64,000 nucleotides of DNA from Limnoperna fortunei (taxonomy: Eukaryota > Mollusca > Bivalvia > Mytilida > Modiolidae): the NCBI GenBank assembly GCA_944474755.1, contig OX104119.1:85378896-85442895 (forward strand), in the 5' to 3' direction. This document shows, in pieces, positions 1 through 11,547 of this stretch. The notes beneath the pieces are model-generated. The model was not told where the DNA came from. It saw only the letters and a list, made by a program, of their open reading frames with translations, and did no database searches. Position numbers and translations under genes: made by a program. Position 1 is the first letter of the stretch. Each line of letters opens with the position of its first letter.

Positions 1-1285
1 TTTTAACCTTGTAAGTGATACTTTGCTTTGTTTTAACCTTTAGCTTGTAAGTGATACTTTGTTTTAACCTTGTAAGTGATACTTTGCTTTGTTTTAACCT
101 TTAGCTTGTAAGTGATACTTTGCTTTGCTTTAACCTTGTAAGTGATACTTTGCTTTGTTTTAACTTTGTAAGTGATACTTTGCTTCGTTTTAACCTTGTA
201 AGTGATACTTTGCTTCGTTTTAACCTTGTAAGTGATACTTTGCTTCGTTTTAACCTTGTAAGTGATACTTTGCTTCGTTTTAACCTTGTAAGTGATACTT
301 TGCTTTGTTTTAACCTTGTAAGTGATACTTTGCTTTGTTTTAACCTTGTAAGTGATACTTTGCTTTGTTTTAACCTTGTAAGTGATACTTTGCTTTGTTT
401 TAACCTTGTAAGTGATACTTTGGTTTGTTTTAATCTTGTAAGTGATACTTTGCTTCGATTTAACCTTGTAAGTGATACTTTGCTTTGTTTTAACCTTGTA
501 AGTGATACTTTGCTTTGTTTTAACCTTGTAAGTGATACTTTGCTTTGTTTTAACCTTGTAAGTGATACTTTGCTTTGTTTTAACCGTGTAAGTGATACTT
601 TGCTTTGTTTTAACCTTGTAAGTGATACTTTGCTTTGTTTTAACCTTGTAAGTGATACTTTGCTTCGTTTTAACCTTTAGCTTGTAAGGTGATACTTTGC
701 TTCGTTTTAACCTTGTAAGTGATACTTTGCTTCGTTTTAACCTTGTAAATGATACTTTGCTTCGTTTTAACCTTGTAAGTGATACTTTGCTTCGTTTTAA
801 CCTTGTAAGTGATACTTTGCTTTGTTTTAACCTTGTAAGTGATACTTTGCTTCGTTTTAACCTTGTAAGTGATACTTTGCTTTGTTTTAACCTTGTAAGT
901 GATACTTTGCTTCGTTTTTACCTTTAGCTTGTAAAGTGATACTTTGCTTCGTTTTAACCTTGTAAGTAATACTTTGCTTTGTTTTAACCTTGTAAGTGAT
1001 ACTTTGCTTCGTTTTAACCTTGTAAGTGATACTTTGCTTCGTTTTAACCTTGTAAGTGATACTTTGCTTCGTTTTAACCTTGTAAGTGATACTTTGCTTC
1101 GTTTTAACCTTGTAAGTGATACTTTGCTTTGTTTTAACCTTGTAAGTGATACTTTGCTTTGTTTTAACCTTGTAAGTGATACTTTGCTTTGTTTTAACCT
1201 TGTAAGTGATACTTTGCTTCGTTTTAACCTTTAGCTTGTAAGTGATACTTTGCTTCGTTTTAACCTTTTAACCTTTTAACCTTTT
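1..1285. repeat. 30-bp minisatellite array
   Basis: About 40 head-to-tail copies of a 30-bp unit (core TTTTAACCTTGTAAGTGATA followed by CTTTGCTT and TG or CG). Copies differ mainly at a T/C two bases from the unit end. A longer variant with a 6-bp insertion that creates TAG recurs near 40, 103, 675, 921 and 1231, sometimes with one extra base. Because 30 is divisible by three, the array reads as long open frames of a 10-residue repeat; these are by-products and not genes. The array starts outside the window and decays at 1260-1285 into short TTTTAACC copies. Confidence 0.95.
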
Positions 1286-1484
1286 TGCACCAGATGCAGA
1301 ATAATACAAAGTACTTATTATTTTAATATTAGAAAGTAAACAGTTTAAAACAAACAAGTAAAGCTAGTACATACCGGCAATTTATAATTCCTTTTTTACA
1401 GTAATTAAAACAGCAGATATACAGGATTAATTCATAATTCCGATTTTTTGTTTGATTATGTCTTCCGGGAATAGGACAAATTAT

Positions 1485-1499
1485 AAAAATTGCTTGTAT
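1485..1499. repeat. Left target-site duplication of LINE
   Basis: AAAAATTGCTTGTAT here is repeated at 7309-7323, directly after the poly(A) end of the LINE. The A residues are ambiguous with the tail, so the firm part is ATTGCTTGTAT. Confidence 0.85.
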
Positions 1500-1509
1500 T
1501 TAAGAGTTT

Positions 1510-1520
1510 AAGATGGCCGC
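1510..1520 (+). promoter_or_regulatory. YY1-like site at LINE 5' end
   Basis: AAGATGGCCGC lies ten bases inside the 5' end of the LINE. It matches the known YY1 consensus (AAnATGGCGGC) except for one base. Mammalian L1 also has a YY1 site at its extreme 5' end, where it sets transcription start. The function here is inferred by analogy. Confidence 0.4.
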
Positions 1521-1804
1521 TGAGCTGTTAACACACTGATTTTCAGCTCCTCAATTTTTGCAAATTTGGATGACTTTTTTGATACATAGATGTCAAATTT
1601 CTAGAATTATTTCATCCTTAATGATTAGTGATGCTGTGGTTTAAAATTTGAGATGAACTTTTAATTTGGAAGGAACTAATTGGACTCTGAAGTTTTTTTT
1701 TTCCCTTTGAGATATACTGTGGAGTATTGTAGTATTGCAGTATTGGATATCCATTGAATACAGTTTTATTTTATTTACCAAAGTATTTCATTTATTGTGA
1801 CAAC

Positions 1805-2752
1805 ATGCCTGGAGGGAATACTTCTACTTCACAAAGTCAACAAAAGCCTGTAAGAAGTGTTCAAACACTGCTTGCAGCAAAGAAAGAAAAGAATAAACCA
1901 CCACCCCAGAAAAGAACTCACTCTGAAGTTTCTAATGAGTCAAATACTAGTTTGGACTTATCAGGATTAATTAACTTCCAAAAAGACTTGGACGAGATTA
2001 AATTTTCTCTGAAAGATGTGACAACAAAGGAAGATTGAAATGAAGTGACAAAAGATCTGGTGAAAACCTCTGACTTAGAAAATCTTGTGACAGGAGTAGT
2101 TAAAAAATTGTTCAGTAAATTTGAGTCGACAATTGAGAAAAAAATGAATGACAAAGTGAACAAAATTCAGACAGAAATGATAGAGAAGGTAGAGGCACTG
2201 TCAATTGAAAATGACAATTTAAAGAAAAAAGTTGATATGGGTGAAAAACAGATTGCTTCATTGAAAAAAGAACTTTCAGAAACATCTAAGATAGCTAAGC
2301 AAGCAGATATCAGTAGCAACTACAACGAGCAATATTCAAGAAAAAACAATATAAAAGTGTATAATTTCCCAAGACGAACAAAACAGGATCTTCGTAAGGA
2401 CTTTATCGAGTTAGTAAAATCAGATCTGAATATACATCTGGAAGAAAGGGATATAGTGGCTATACATAGATTGCCATCTCAGCAGGAACCAAGTCCTCTT
2501 ATTGTAAGGTGTTTCAGCAGTGATGTAAAGAGAAGTCTAATGAGGGTTAGAAAAGAACTTAAAAATAGAGTAAAGTTTGTAGATGATGTCACACAGAGAA
2601 ACATGGAACTTATTCATAGATTGGAAAATAGTCACCGTTTTGACCAAGTATGGTACTTCAATTGTGGTGTATACGGTAGAACTTCGAGTGGTTTACAGCT
2701 GAAGTTTGGAATGTATGATGACATTAACTATAGAATACATCAAGCGAAGTAA
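1805..2752 (+). pseudogene. LINE ORF1 RNA-binding protein, one stop
   Basis: ORF1 of the LINE, about 315 codons from the Met at 1805 (an upstream in-frame Met at 1754 is also possible). The N-terminus is basic and low-complexity. A long Lys/Glu-rich coiled coil spans about 2080-2310. An RRM-like domain follows (YSRKNNIKVYNFPR onward), and then a C-terminal domain with the conserved pattern ending in an NYRIHQAK-like tail. This is the L1 ORF1p trimer plan; such proteins coat LINE RNA and act as nucleic-acid chaperones. A TGA at 2036-2038 interrupts the frame, which then continues unchanged, so this is a point nonsense mutation or sequence error. Confidence 0.8.
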
Positions 2753-3080
2753 CTATTAAGCATATTTATCTACTAACTGTGGTTCTATATTAGGTCATAT
2801 ATTTTCAATACATTGTATACTTACCACTACATTAAAAATTTTCTATGATATTTAAATGTGCTCGGAAATGTTTCTGTTGCAAAAATTGTTATATCACATC
2901 TTGTCATCTTAATGTTTTACTTTTGTTTTTATTTTAAACACAGTGAAAGTAAAATTTTTGAACATTTGCACAGCAAACTTTTTTTTCAATTTAAAAGCCA
3001 GTTTTTTCAACAGTTAAGCCAGATGAATTGTTATAGTAAATACTGCATGCTCAATATCAGTAGAACAAAATATTCAGGCA

Positions 3081-4508
3081 ATGTTAGATAGGGATACATT
3101 GAAAATCTTATCAGTCAACTGTCAGGGTCTTCGAAGTGCAAATAAAAGGAAAGATGTTTTTAATTTACTAAAGTCAAAAAAGTACAACATTTATTGTTTA
3201 CAAGATACACATTTTACAAGTGAATTTGAAAATGTAGTAAGATCCACTTGGGGCTACCAATGTTATTTTTCATCATTTTCCTCTAATTCAAGAGGAGTAG
3301 CAATTATGTTCAATAATAATTTTGAATTCAAAGTATTAAAAGAAAAGAAAGATATATCAGGCAATTATTTGTGTTTAGAAATAGAATACGATAAACAAAA
3401 AATAACAGTTTTTACCTTGTATGGTCCAAATAATGACAATCCAGATTTTTATAACCAGGTTATGAATATTATTGAAGGTTTTGGTAATGAATTTTTTGTT
3501 ATTTGTGGAGATTTTAATTTAGTTGTAGACCCAACCTTAGACTATTATAACTACAGACATATAAATAATCCAAATGCAAGAAGTAAAATTTTAGAAATAA
3601 TGGATCAATTGTCTTTAATTGATCCCTTTCGGGAACTTTCTCCTGAAGTTAAAAGATATACATGGAGGAAAAAAACACCTTTTAAACAGGCAAGACTAGA
3701 TTTCTTTCTTATTCCTGATTGTATGTTGACAAATTTGAAAAATTGTACTATTGAATCTAGTTATTGTTCAGATCATTCAATGATTGTACTTGAGTTAGAA
3801 TTTAATCCTTTTGTTCGTGGTAAGGGATTGTGGAAATTTAATAATTCATTACTATATGATTCTAATTATATAAAAGTAGTAAAAGAAAAAATTATTGCTG
3901 TCAAACAGCAGTATGGGGCTCTTGTTTATAATTTTGAAAAACTAAATGATATTGATAACGAGTCCTTATATCTTACTATTAACAGTCAACTTTTTCTGGA
4001 AACATTGTTAATGGAGATTAGAGGAAAAACAATTTCATATGCATGCCATAAAAAAAGAGAACAAGGTAAAAGAGAAAAATATTTATTAAATGAAATTGAA
4101 CAACTGGAGTCATCCTTACAGGAAAATTTATATCAGGAGTTAGAAAATAAAAAAAAGGAATTAGAAAATATTAGAAATGAAAAAATGAAAGGAAAAATAG
4201 TAAGGTCTAGAGTACGGTGGATTGAAGAGGGGGAGAAACCAAGTAAATACTTTTGTGGGTTGGAAGCTAAAAATTTCACCAGTAAAATTATTCCAAAAGT
4301 GGAAAAGGAAAATGGAGACATTATTACGGACCAGTATGCTATACTAAATGAAATAAAACATTTTTATGCAGATCTGTACAAAGCTAGGGACAGTAATGGT
4401 GAAAATTTTATCCTAAAATCATTGAATGAGGAGTTGAAACAATTAAATTATCAGACTCTATCTAATGAAGAAAAAGTTAGTTTAGAGGGGGGGGGGGATA
4501 ACTATTAA
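3081..4508 (+). pseudogene. LINE ORF2, endonuclease half
   Basis: N-terminal 475 codons of ORF2. An APE-type endonuclease fills the first ~235 residues: VNCQGLR near residue 12, QDTHF near 41 (Asp where QETH is usual), YGPNN, GDFNL near 150, RLDFFLI and CSDHS near 230. It nicks target DNA to prime reverse transcription. A charged linker leads toward the RT. The frame ends within a run of eleven G at 4487-4497. The downstream half continues in another frame, so one base has been gained or lost in that run (mutation, assembly error or, less likely, programmed slippage). Confidence 0.85.
4487..4497 (+). other. G11 run carrying ORF2 frameshift
   Basis: Eleven consecutive G separate the two halves of LINE ORF2, which are in different frames on either side. 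Runs of 8-16 G or C are common elsewhere in the window (8387, 17427, 25350, 31961 and every 1-kb array unit), so length instability is expected. Confidence 0.8.
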
Positions 4509-4533
4509 GGAAGCTAGTGCTGTACTATACAAA

Positions 4534-6867
4534 ATGAAGAATAATAAATCACCAGGATCAGATGGTTTTACAACTGAGTTTTTTAAGTTTTTTTGGAAAG
4601 ATTTAAAGTTTTTTATTGTTGATTCTATAAACCATGGTTATAAAGTAGGAGAACTATCTGTCACACAAAAACAAGGAATTATCACATGTTTACCAAAAGA
4701 TAATAAGCCAAGACATTTTTTATCTAACTGGCGTCCCATATCTCTTTTGAACACAGTATATAAAATTGGGTCTGGGGTTATTGCAAGTAGAATAAAACAG
4801 GTGTTAGATAAACTTATACATAAGGATCAAACTGGTTTCATTAGTGGACGTTTCATTGGAGAGAACATAAGACTAATTTACGATATTTTACAATATACTG
4901 AGGAAAATGAAAAACCAGGTCTTTTGCTATTGATAGACTTTGAAAAAGCTTTTGATTCATTATCTTGGGAATTTTTGTTTAGTACATTGAAATTCTTTAA
5001 TTTTGGTGAATCAATTATTAATTGGATAAAAGTATTTTATAATAAGATAAACTCTGCTGTAATTCAGGGAGGAAATTTGTCAAGTTTTTTTAATATTGGG
5101 CGTGGTTGTAGACAAGGCGATCCTTTATCACCTTATCTTTTTATTCTCTGTGCAGAAATTTTAGGAATTAAAGTTAGGGGAAATGAAAATATTAAGGGCA
5201 TTGAGATAACTCAAGTTAATCACAAGTTGTCCCAGTTTGCAGATGATACATCTTTAATATTGAATGGCAGCGAGAGAGATCTAAGGGAAGCTTTATTGGA
5301 ACTTGACTGGTTCTCAAAATTGTCAACACAAGTTATATGGTTTGGAAGTAGGAGGTATAGTAGTGATATATTGTGTGCGGACAAAAACTTATCTTGGGGT
5401 AAAACAGACTTTAAACTGTTGGGAATCTGTTTTGATATTGAGTTAGATAGAATGGTTAATAAAAATTATGAGGAAAAGATTTTGTACATCAAAAATGTAA
5501 TAAATAAGTGGTCCAAGAGAAACTTAACTGTAATTGGAAAGATAACAGTCATTAAAACTCTTATAATTCCAGTCCTTAATCACTTGTTTACTTCACTACC
5601 AAATCCTAAAGCAGAAGTTTTAAAAAATATCAATGACATTTTATACACTTTTATCTGGAACTCCCCTATTCAAAGAATTAAAAAAGAAATATTACAAAAA
5701 GAGTATTGTGATGGAGGGCTAAAAATGATCAACTTAGATGCTTTCATTTTAGCAATAAAATCCACATGGATTAGAAGAATTTTCAATACAGAGGGTAACT
5801 GGCAAAATATAATGTATACAATGTTGGATAAAAATAGATTTCCAAAATGTGGAAATGGATATGCCAAAACAAAATCATTAACCTTAAAGAACAAATTTTG
5901 GATAGATGTTTTTAATTCATGGCAAAATGTTATTGATAAAGAAGAAAACAGTTCATGGGATTACTTTTTGTCAAATCCATTGTGGATGAATAGTAAAATT
6001 AGCATTAGCGGAAAAGGTTTTTTCAATAAGGAGTGGTTTGAAAAAGGTATTTATTATGTAAATGACTTAATAGATGAAAATGGAAAATTTATACCATTTG
6101 AAAAACTTCGACAAGATTTCAGTATTAATAACAATATTCTGCAATACAACAGCATTGTTTCAGCAGTAAAACATAGTAAAAACCTGTATGTGGATGGGGC
6201 AAGTGACCATAACCTATGTTCCACCTTCATTCCATCTTTTTTACAAATTATATTGAAAAAAACAAAAGGTACAAAAGAAATGTATTCTGTGCTAAATACA
6301 AATAAATTAGTACCAAAAGGTCAGACAAAATGGAAAGAATTAGTACCTATTGATGATGTTGAATGGAAAGAAATATATAAACTTCCATTTATTGTTACTA
6401 ATAACACCAAGTTACAGTGGTTACAATATAGAGTAAACCATAGAATTTTAGCTACAAATAAATTTTTAAATACAATACATGCAATAGATAATCCAAACTG
6501 TACTTTTTGTGGAGAAGAAGTAGAAACAGTTGAACATTTACTGTGGAATTGTGATAAGGTACAGAACTTCTTTACAGCTGTTGAATCTTGGTTTTTGTCA
6601 AAAGGTTTAAGTGTTCCTTTTACAAAAAAGTCATTTATTTTTGGAGACACAACAAGAACTAAAAAAGGTGATCCTCTTAATCTTATTTTTTTACACATAA
6701 AGCATTATTTATATTGTACCAGATATTATGGAAAAGAATTATCTTTGGCAGCAGCACAGAATATGTTAAAAAATTCCTTTGAAATTGAGAAGTCAATAGC
6801 AGTTAGAAAAAAAAGACTGAGTGAGTTTGATAAAATGTGGAATATTTTTATTAGTGTATTTAATTGA
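4534..6867 (+). pseudogene. LINE ORF2, reverse transcriptase half
   Basis: C-terminal 777 codons of ORF2; homology starts upstream of the first Met, at about 4498. RT motifs: NNKSPGSDGF, NWRPISLL, LIDFEKAFDSLSWEF (first catalytic Asp, residue ~137), GCRQGDPLSPYLF and QFADDTSLIL (catalytic Asp pair, residue ~237). The C-terminal zinc finger CTFCGEE...VEHLLWNC is near residue 655. Between motif C and QVIWFGS the protein seems several residues shorter than usual for this family, which suggests a small in-frame deletion. Apart from that and the upstream frameshift it is open to its natural TGA. Confidence 0.88.
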
Positions 6868-6939
6868 CATGCTTCAATCAATGTAAAGAAGATAGAAAAT
6901 TCATGCTGGCAACATCCTTTCACATATAAAATTTGCTCC

Positions 6940-6976
<37 letters not shown>

Positions 6977-7308
6977 CTGTAGTATCTATTTCCAGGCATT
7001 CCTTTTGTACCTCTATTATTGCAGATCATATAAATTTTTAATTCTAAATAACTAAACCTATACTTTAGAAACCTATATATTTGTTATCTATTGACTTTGA
7101 ATGTTACAGCATCTGACAGTATGGACAACATGAAATTTCTATCTTAGAAAAATATTTATATACATGAATTTTATCTGTTTCTCTAGTTGTACTAGGTTGT
7201 TTTTTTTTTACTAAATCTGATGTTGCATGGTATTTATTGTGTAATAATATTTGTATTTTGTAATAGCAAATGTATAGATTTCAATAAATATTGAAAATTA
7301 AAAAAAAA
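6868..7308 (+). other. LINE 3' UTR with C/T tract and poly(A)
   Basis: Non-coding 3' end of the LINE. It has a C9 run followed by a ~30-base T run at about 6939-6976, an AATAAA at 7283-7288, and a terminal run of 14 A at 7300-7313 that merges with the target-site duplication. Confidence 0.8.
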
Positions 7309-7323
7309 AAAAATTGCTTGTAT
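7309..7323. repeat. Right target-site duplication of LINE
   Basis: Second copy of the 15-bp repeat at 1485-1499. It lies in the intron just beyond the 3' splice donor of the Ig exon at 7348. Confidence 0.85.
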
Positions 7324-7347
7324 AATCCCTGACTTTCCTAACCTTAC

Positions 7348-7605
7348 CTTGAACAATAAGTTGTGAATGTCGAACACAGTTTTTTATCTTGACAGAGTAT
7401 TCTCCACTATCATCAAACTTTGTATTGACTACAACAAGTCTGTGAAGTCTTCCATGCCTCCCCACTTTATATTTGTCTGATGTGCTTACTACAGTGCCAT
7501 CTTTGAACCACAGGGCTGTTTGATTGTCAACCAGTACTTCACATTCAAACTGAACAGTTTCACCTTCCAAACATGTCAGAGTACCCAAAGATTTAGTGAA
7601 GAATT
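7348..7605 (-). CDS. Ig-domain exon 4 of HEPN-Ig gene
   Basis: A 258-bp exon (86 codons) coding for one I-set-like Ig domain. The acceptor is TTTCCAG|AATTC and the donor CAAG|GTAAGG, with phase 1 at both ends. The protein starts EFFTKSLG. It has the B-strand Cys in VQFECEV, the core Trp in ALWFKDG and the F-strand DSGEYSVKI. The usual F-strand Cys (YxC) is Val, so no canonical disulfide can form; this suits a cytosolic titin/obscurin-like domain. It is the last exon visible on this strand. The next intron contains the LINE and probably runs out of the window, because no stop or poly(A) site is evident. Confidence 0.8.
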
Positions 7606-10600
7606 CTGGAAATAGTAAATGTTTTGCCATCTTATAATATTAATAATATCTTGCTTATATTGCCAACATAAACAGTACTCTAAAACTAAAAGTAAAAAGT
7701 ATCAATCATCCAACTTGGCCAAATTATCTAAGCTATAAGTTGACGAGTCCCAAAGCATATCTAAAACAATTTACTTTGGTTTCACCCTTGTGATCCAACC
7801 AATATAATTTCCTTTTGTATGTCTTACTAAACCAAATGTTTCTATGTAATATGGCTATGAATGGTAAAAAACTAATCGCACTCTGAACCTTAATATGCTG
7901 CAGGTTCATTACAGTTAGTTGCACCCTGTCAACTATGAACTAGAGGCTCCCAGGAGCCTGTATCGCTCACCTGTACCTTACAATTCTTTCTAACTTTTCT
8001 TTCCTATAAGGAACTGTCCAACACTTCTTCAAAAAGCATTAATTCTTTAAGAGGAATAACCACTATAAAGAGTCCAACACAAATGAACAGTAATAATTTT
8101 TGCATATCTTGAAGATTTGAATAATTTTGATTGGAAACTGGAGGCTCCCAGGAGCCTGTATCGCTCACCTGAACATGAAACCAAACAACCCTTTTTTATC
8201 CAGCTTTTCATTGCTATAAGGAATTGCCCAACACTTCTGCAAAAATCATCAATTTATTTTGACCTTTTAAGGGAAATAACTCCTATACGGAGGAGCTTTT
8301 GATGCTTAGAGGAAGAAGGGAGGTTCACTTCAAATTTGCTGTACCTATAATACTTTTTAAACTATCAGTCGAAAACTCTCTCGAATCCCCCCCCCCCCCC
8401 CGTTTTCATTTTTTCTATTTAAAGCCAACGTAGCTATGTAGGTAGTCAGGTGTCATGATTTGCAAAATTTTGGTAGAGGACGTCCTAAAGATGATGTGTG
8501 CAATGTTTCAAAGCAGTCCTTTCATTGGTTAAAGAGGCGAAGATTTTTTAAAATCAAGTAAAATTGATTAAACAAATGTTCAAGGAGAATAATTCCTAAA
8601 CGGTTCATCAGACAATCTTGACCCTAAAGTCATTTTTGTAGCCCTCACAGAGCAGAACAATTAAGCAATGCCAACTTTTTCTCTAGTTCTAATAATTTGT
8701 AAGATTTTGAGGCAAAAATGTCAAAATTAATCATTTTCGACAATTAAAGGGCAATAACTCCTATAAGGAGTCGTCATACAACTTCAATCCAATGAAGAGT
8801 TTCGTAGAGCTTTTGATGCAGATGAAGGCATGTCTCTTCGGTTTTCCTGTATCTGTTACACTTTTTTAAATATAAGCCAAAAACTGTATTTTACTCCCCC
8901 CCCACCCCTCGTCCTATTTTTAGCCATGGTGGCCATGTTAGTTAATCTGCAGCCACGTTGGTGCAAACTTGGTTGAGGACATTAGATGAATGATGTGTAC
9001 AAAGTTTCAAAGCAGTACTTTTAGTTGTTTCAGAGGAGATTTTAAAAAATCAATTAAAACCGATTAAAAAACAGTTCAAGGGGAATAACTCTTAAACGGT
9101 TAATCAGACAATCTTGACCTTAAGTCATTTTTGTAGCCCTCATAGAGCAGAACAATTAAGCAATGCTAACTTTTTCTCTAGTTCTAATAAATTTCAAGAT
9201 TTTGAGACAAAAATGGCAAAAATCATCAATTTTTACAATTAAAGGGCAATAACTCCTACAAGGAGTAATCATACAACTTTGACTCAATGGAGTGTTTTGT
9301 AGAGCTTTAGATGCTAAAGAAGGAAAGTCTGTTCGGTTTTCCTGTATCTGTTATACTTTTTGAACTATAGGCAAAAAACTGTATTTTGACCCCCCTGTTC
9401 TATTTTTAGCCATGGCTGCCATGTTGGTTTGTCTGAGGCCATGATTTGGGCAAACGTGGAAGAGGACATTTTACAGATGATGTGTGCAAAGTTTCAAAGC
9501 AATCCCTTCAGTGGTTTTGGAGGAGAAGATTTTTGAAGAAAAGTTAACGACGACGACGACGGACGACGACGGACGCCAAGTGATGGCAATAGCTCACATG
9601 ACCCTTCGGCTTTAACCTGCTCTTGCCAGTTGCAAGCTTGGTAGAGGTCATTTGACTGATGATGTGTACAAAGTTGCAAAGCAGTCATTTCAGTGGTTTC
9701 AGATGAAAAGATTTTTAAAAACCAATTAAAACTGATAAAAAATAGTTCAAGGGGAATAACTCCTAAAAGGTTCATCAGACAAACTTGACCTTGAAGACAT
9801 TGTTGTCACTCTAATAGAGCTGAACAATAAAGCAATGCTATCTTTTTCTGTAGTTCTAATAATTTTAAACATTTTTCGGAAATTTTTTTTTCAATTTTGA
9901 CAACTAAGGGGCAATAACTCCTATAAGGGGTCATCATACAATTTTAACTCAATGATGAGTTTTGTAGAGCTTTTGATGCTGAAGAAGGAAGGTCTCTTAG
10001 ACTTTCCTGTATCTGTTATACTTTTTGAACTGTAAGGCAAAAACTGTATTTTGAACCCCCAGTTCTATTTTTAGGAAAGGCAGCCATTTTGGTTGGTCTG
10101 CGGCCATGATTTGTGCAAACTTGGTAGAGGACATTTTACTGATTATGTGTGCAAAGTTTCAAATCAATCTCTTCAGTGGTTTTGGAGAAGATTTTAAAGA
10201 AAAGTTAACACTGATGATGGTTCAAGTGATGATTCACAAATTTATTTTCAGATCACAAGCCTACATTATAATACAGAGATCAGTTTGCAATTTCATGATG
10301 ATGGGCGGATGGCGTGTCCTGATGAAATGGGAGGGCTGGCGGTATGGGGCCACCTAGGTCCCATTCAAGGTTTAGGGGCAATGTCTCAATGGGGAACTTG
10401 TTGGGCACAGCAAAACATATTAATGTCAGGTTGCTGTAAAATCGAACTGGAATGGGCAATTAAACTCAGCTTTACTGGCATATATTTTGCCCCAGGCACT
10501 GTTCGTATCACTCTCCCCTTGGCCCAACACAAACACATTCTGCCGCAGTTTAGTTCTGTCACTATTGTCAAAGTAATTATACATTTTGTGCAAATTGGAC

Positions 10601-10750
10601 TCTTCGATTTGGGGATAGTGAGTTACTACCCTTTCCCCCGCATTTCAGATGCTTCTTCACAGCAGAAAAACCACCGATATACATTTTTCAGAGAATAGAC
10701 CAAATTTCAAATATATGGCCACTGCGTCCAACACAAGGTAGTTTACTTAC
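7606..10750 (-). other. Intron filled with ~0.5-kb dispersed repeats
   Basis: Non-coding intron. From about 7940 to 10240 it holds imperfect copies of one repeat family. The landmark CTCCCAGGAGCCTGTATCGC occurs at about 7946 and 8143. A block (agagctttt-gatgc..., ttttcctgtatctgtta, a C-rich run, gccatggcggccatgtt, gatgatgtgtgcaaagtttc) recurs at about 8300, 8815, 9310 and 9976. A CGACGACGACGG stretch and AGCTCACATGACCC at 9548-9605 match the 3' end of a related repeat at 16880-16955. Small ORFs in this stretch are not credible genes. Confidence 0.7.
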
Positions 10751-11008
10751 CTATAACAACAAGGGATGTTTTTCTGACCCTGCTGTTTATACTGACTGTA
10801 TAATTTGCTGTATCATGCAGCTCACAATTCTTTATGGATAGTCTGTGAAGTTTTCCTGCTTGCGAAATTTCATAGTTTCCATTATTTGTGATGGGGATTC
10901 CATTTTTGTTCCAGCAAGCAGGAAAGCTGTCTTCTTTAACTTCACATGTGAACTCTGCTGTCTCCCCCTCAATACATTTCACACTCTGGAGGTTCTTTGT
11001 GAAGTATT
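10751..11008 (-). CDS. Ig-domain exon 3 of HEPN-Ig gene
   Basis: 258-bp exon, acceptor TTTTTGTACAG|AATAC, donor ATAG|GTAAGT, phase 1-1. The protein runs EYFTKNLQSVKCIEGETAEF, with B-strand Cys in FTCEV, core Trp in ACWNKNG and F strand DTANYTVSI (Val where Cys is usual). It is almost identical to the exon at 11290-11547, from which it differs at about six residues. Skipping or including either copy keeps the frame. Confidence 0.82.
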
Positions 11009-11289
11009 CTGTACAAAAATTAATTTATTTTAAGCCTTCTTCAGGTTTATCTCATGCTAAATCATTACTTTTAAGACTTTTTTAGCCAATCAAATGAAAG
11101 AATTTTTATAGTCATATAATAATTGTTTGCGTCACATCTGAGAGGTTTTAAATGGCGCAATGCTCGGCTCAAAATGATCTCTGTATACAGAATGACATCT
11201 ACTCCCCAACCACCGATATACATTTTTCAGAGAATAGACCAAATTTCAAATATATGGCCACTGCGTCCAACACAAGGTAGTTTACTTAC

Positions 11290-11547
11290 CTATAACAACA
11301 AGGGATGTTGTTCTGACCCTGCTGTTTATACTGACTGTATAATTTGCTGTATCATGCAGCTCACAATTCTTTATGGATAGTCTGTGAAGTTTTCCTGCTT
11401 GCAAAATTTCATAGTTTCCATTATTTGTGATGGGGATTCCATTTTTGCTCCAGCAAGCAGGTAAGCTGTCTTCTTTAACTTCACATGTGAACTCTGCTGT
11501 CTCCCCCTCAAAACATTCCACATTCTGGAGGCTTTTTGTGAAGTATT
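11290..11547 (-). CDS. Ig-domain exon 2 of HEPN-Ig gene
   Basis: 258-bp exon, acceptor TTTTTGTACAG|AATAC, donor ATAG|GTAAGT, phase 1-1. Twin of the exon at 10751-11008; differences include ECFEGE for KCIEGE, ACWSKNG for ACWNKNG and RTTSL for RKTSL. It has the same Ig landmarks and the same missing F-strand Cys. Which copy is ancestral cannot be told from the window. Confidence 0.82.

Larger units (their letters stand above)
1500..7308 (+). mobile_element. Near full-length L1/Tx1-type LINE
   Basis: A ~5.8-kb non-LTR retrotransposon with 5' UTR, ORF1 (coiled coil plus RRM-like), ORF2 (AP endonuclease, reverse transcriptase, C-terminal zinc finger), 3' UTR and a 14-A tail. The matching 15-bp direct repeats at both ends show insertion by target-primed reverse transcription. 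It lies antisense to, and immediately 3' of, an Ig-domain exon of the minus-strand gene. ORF1 has one in-frame stop and ORF2 one frameshift at a G11 run. The L1/Tx1 assignment rests on ORF1 architecture and the ORF2 motifs. Confidence 0.9.

Noticed and set aside
1..1285. CRISPR-like array or long repetitive protein genes
   Set aside because: Repeats are directly adjacent with no unique spacers, the genome is animal, and the long frames arise only because 30 is divisible by three.
1..1285. Telomeric repeat
   Set aside because: TTTTAACC occurs once per 30-bp unit; there is no hexamer array.
4487..4497. Programmed frameshift in LINE ORF2
   Set aside because: A G11 run is more simply a length error or mutation; no stimulatory structure was identified and related LINEs encode ORF2 in one frame.
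10106..10698. Two overlapping plus-strand ORFs
   Set aside because: They lie in intronic repeat sequence and show no domain or splice support.
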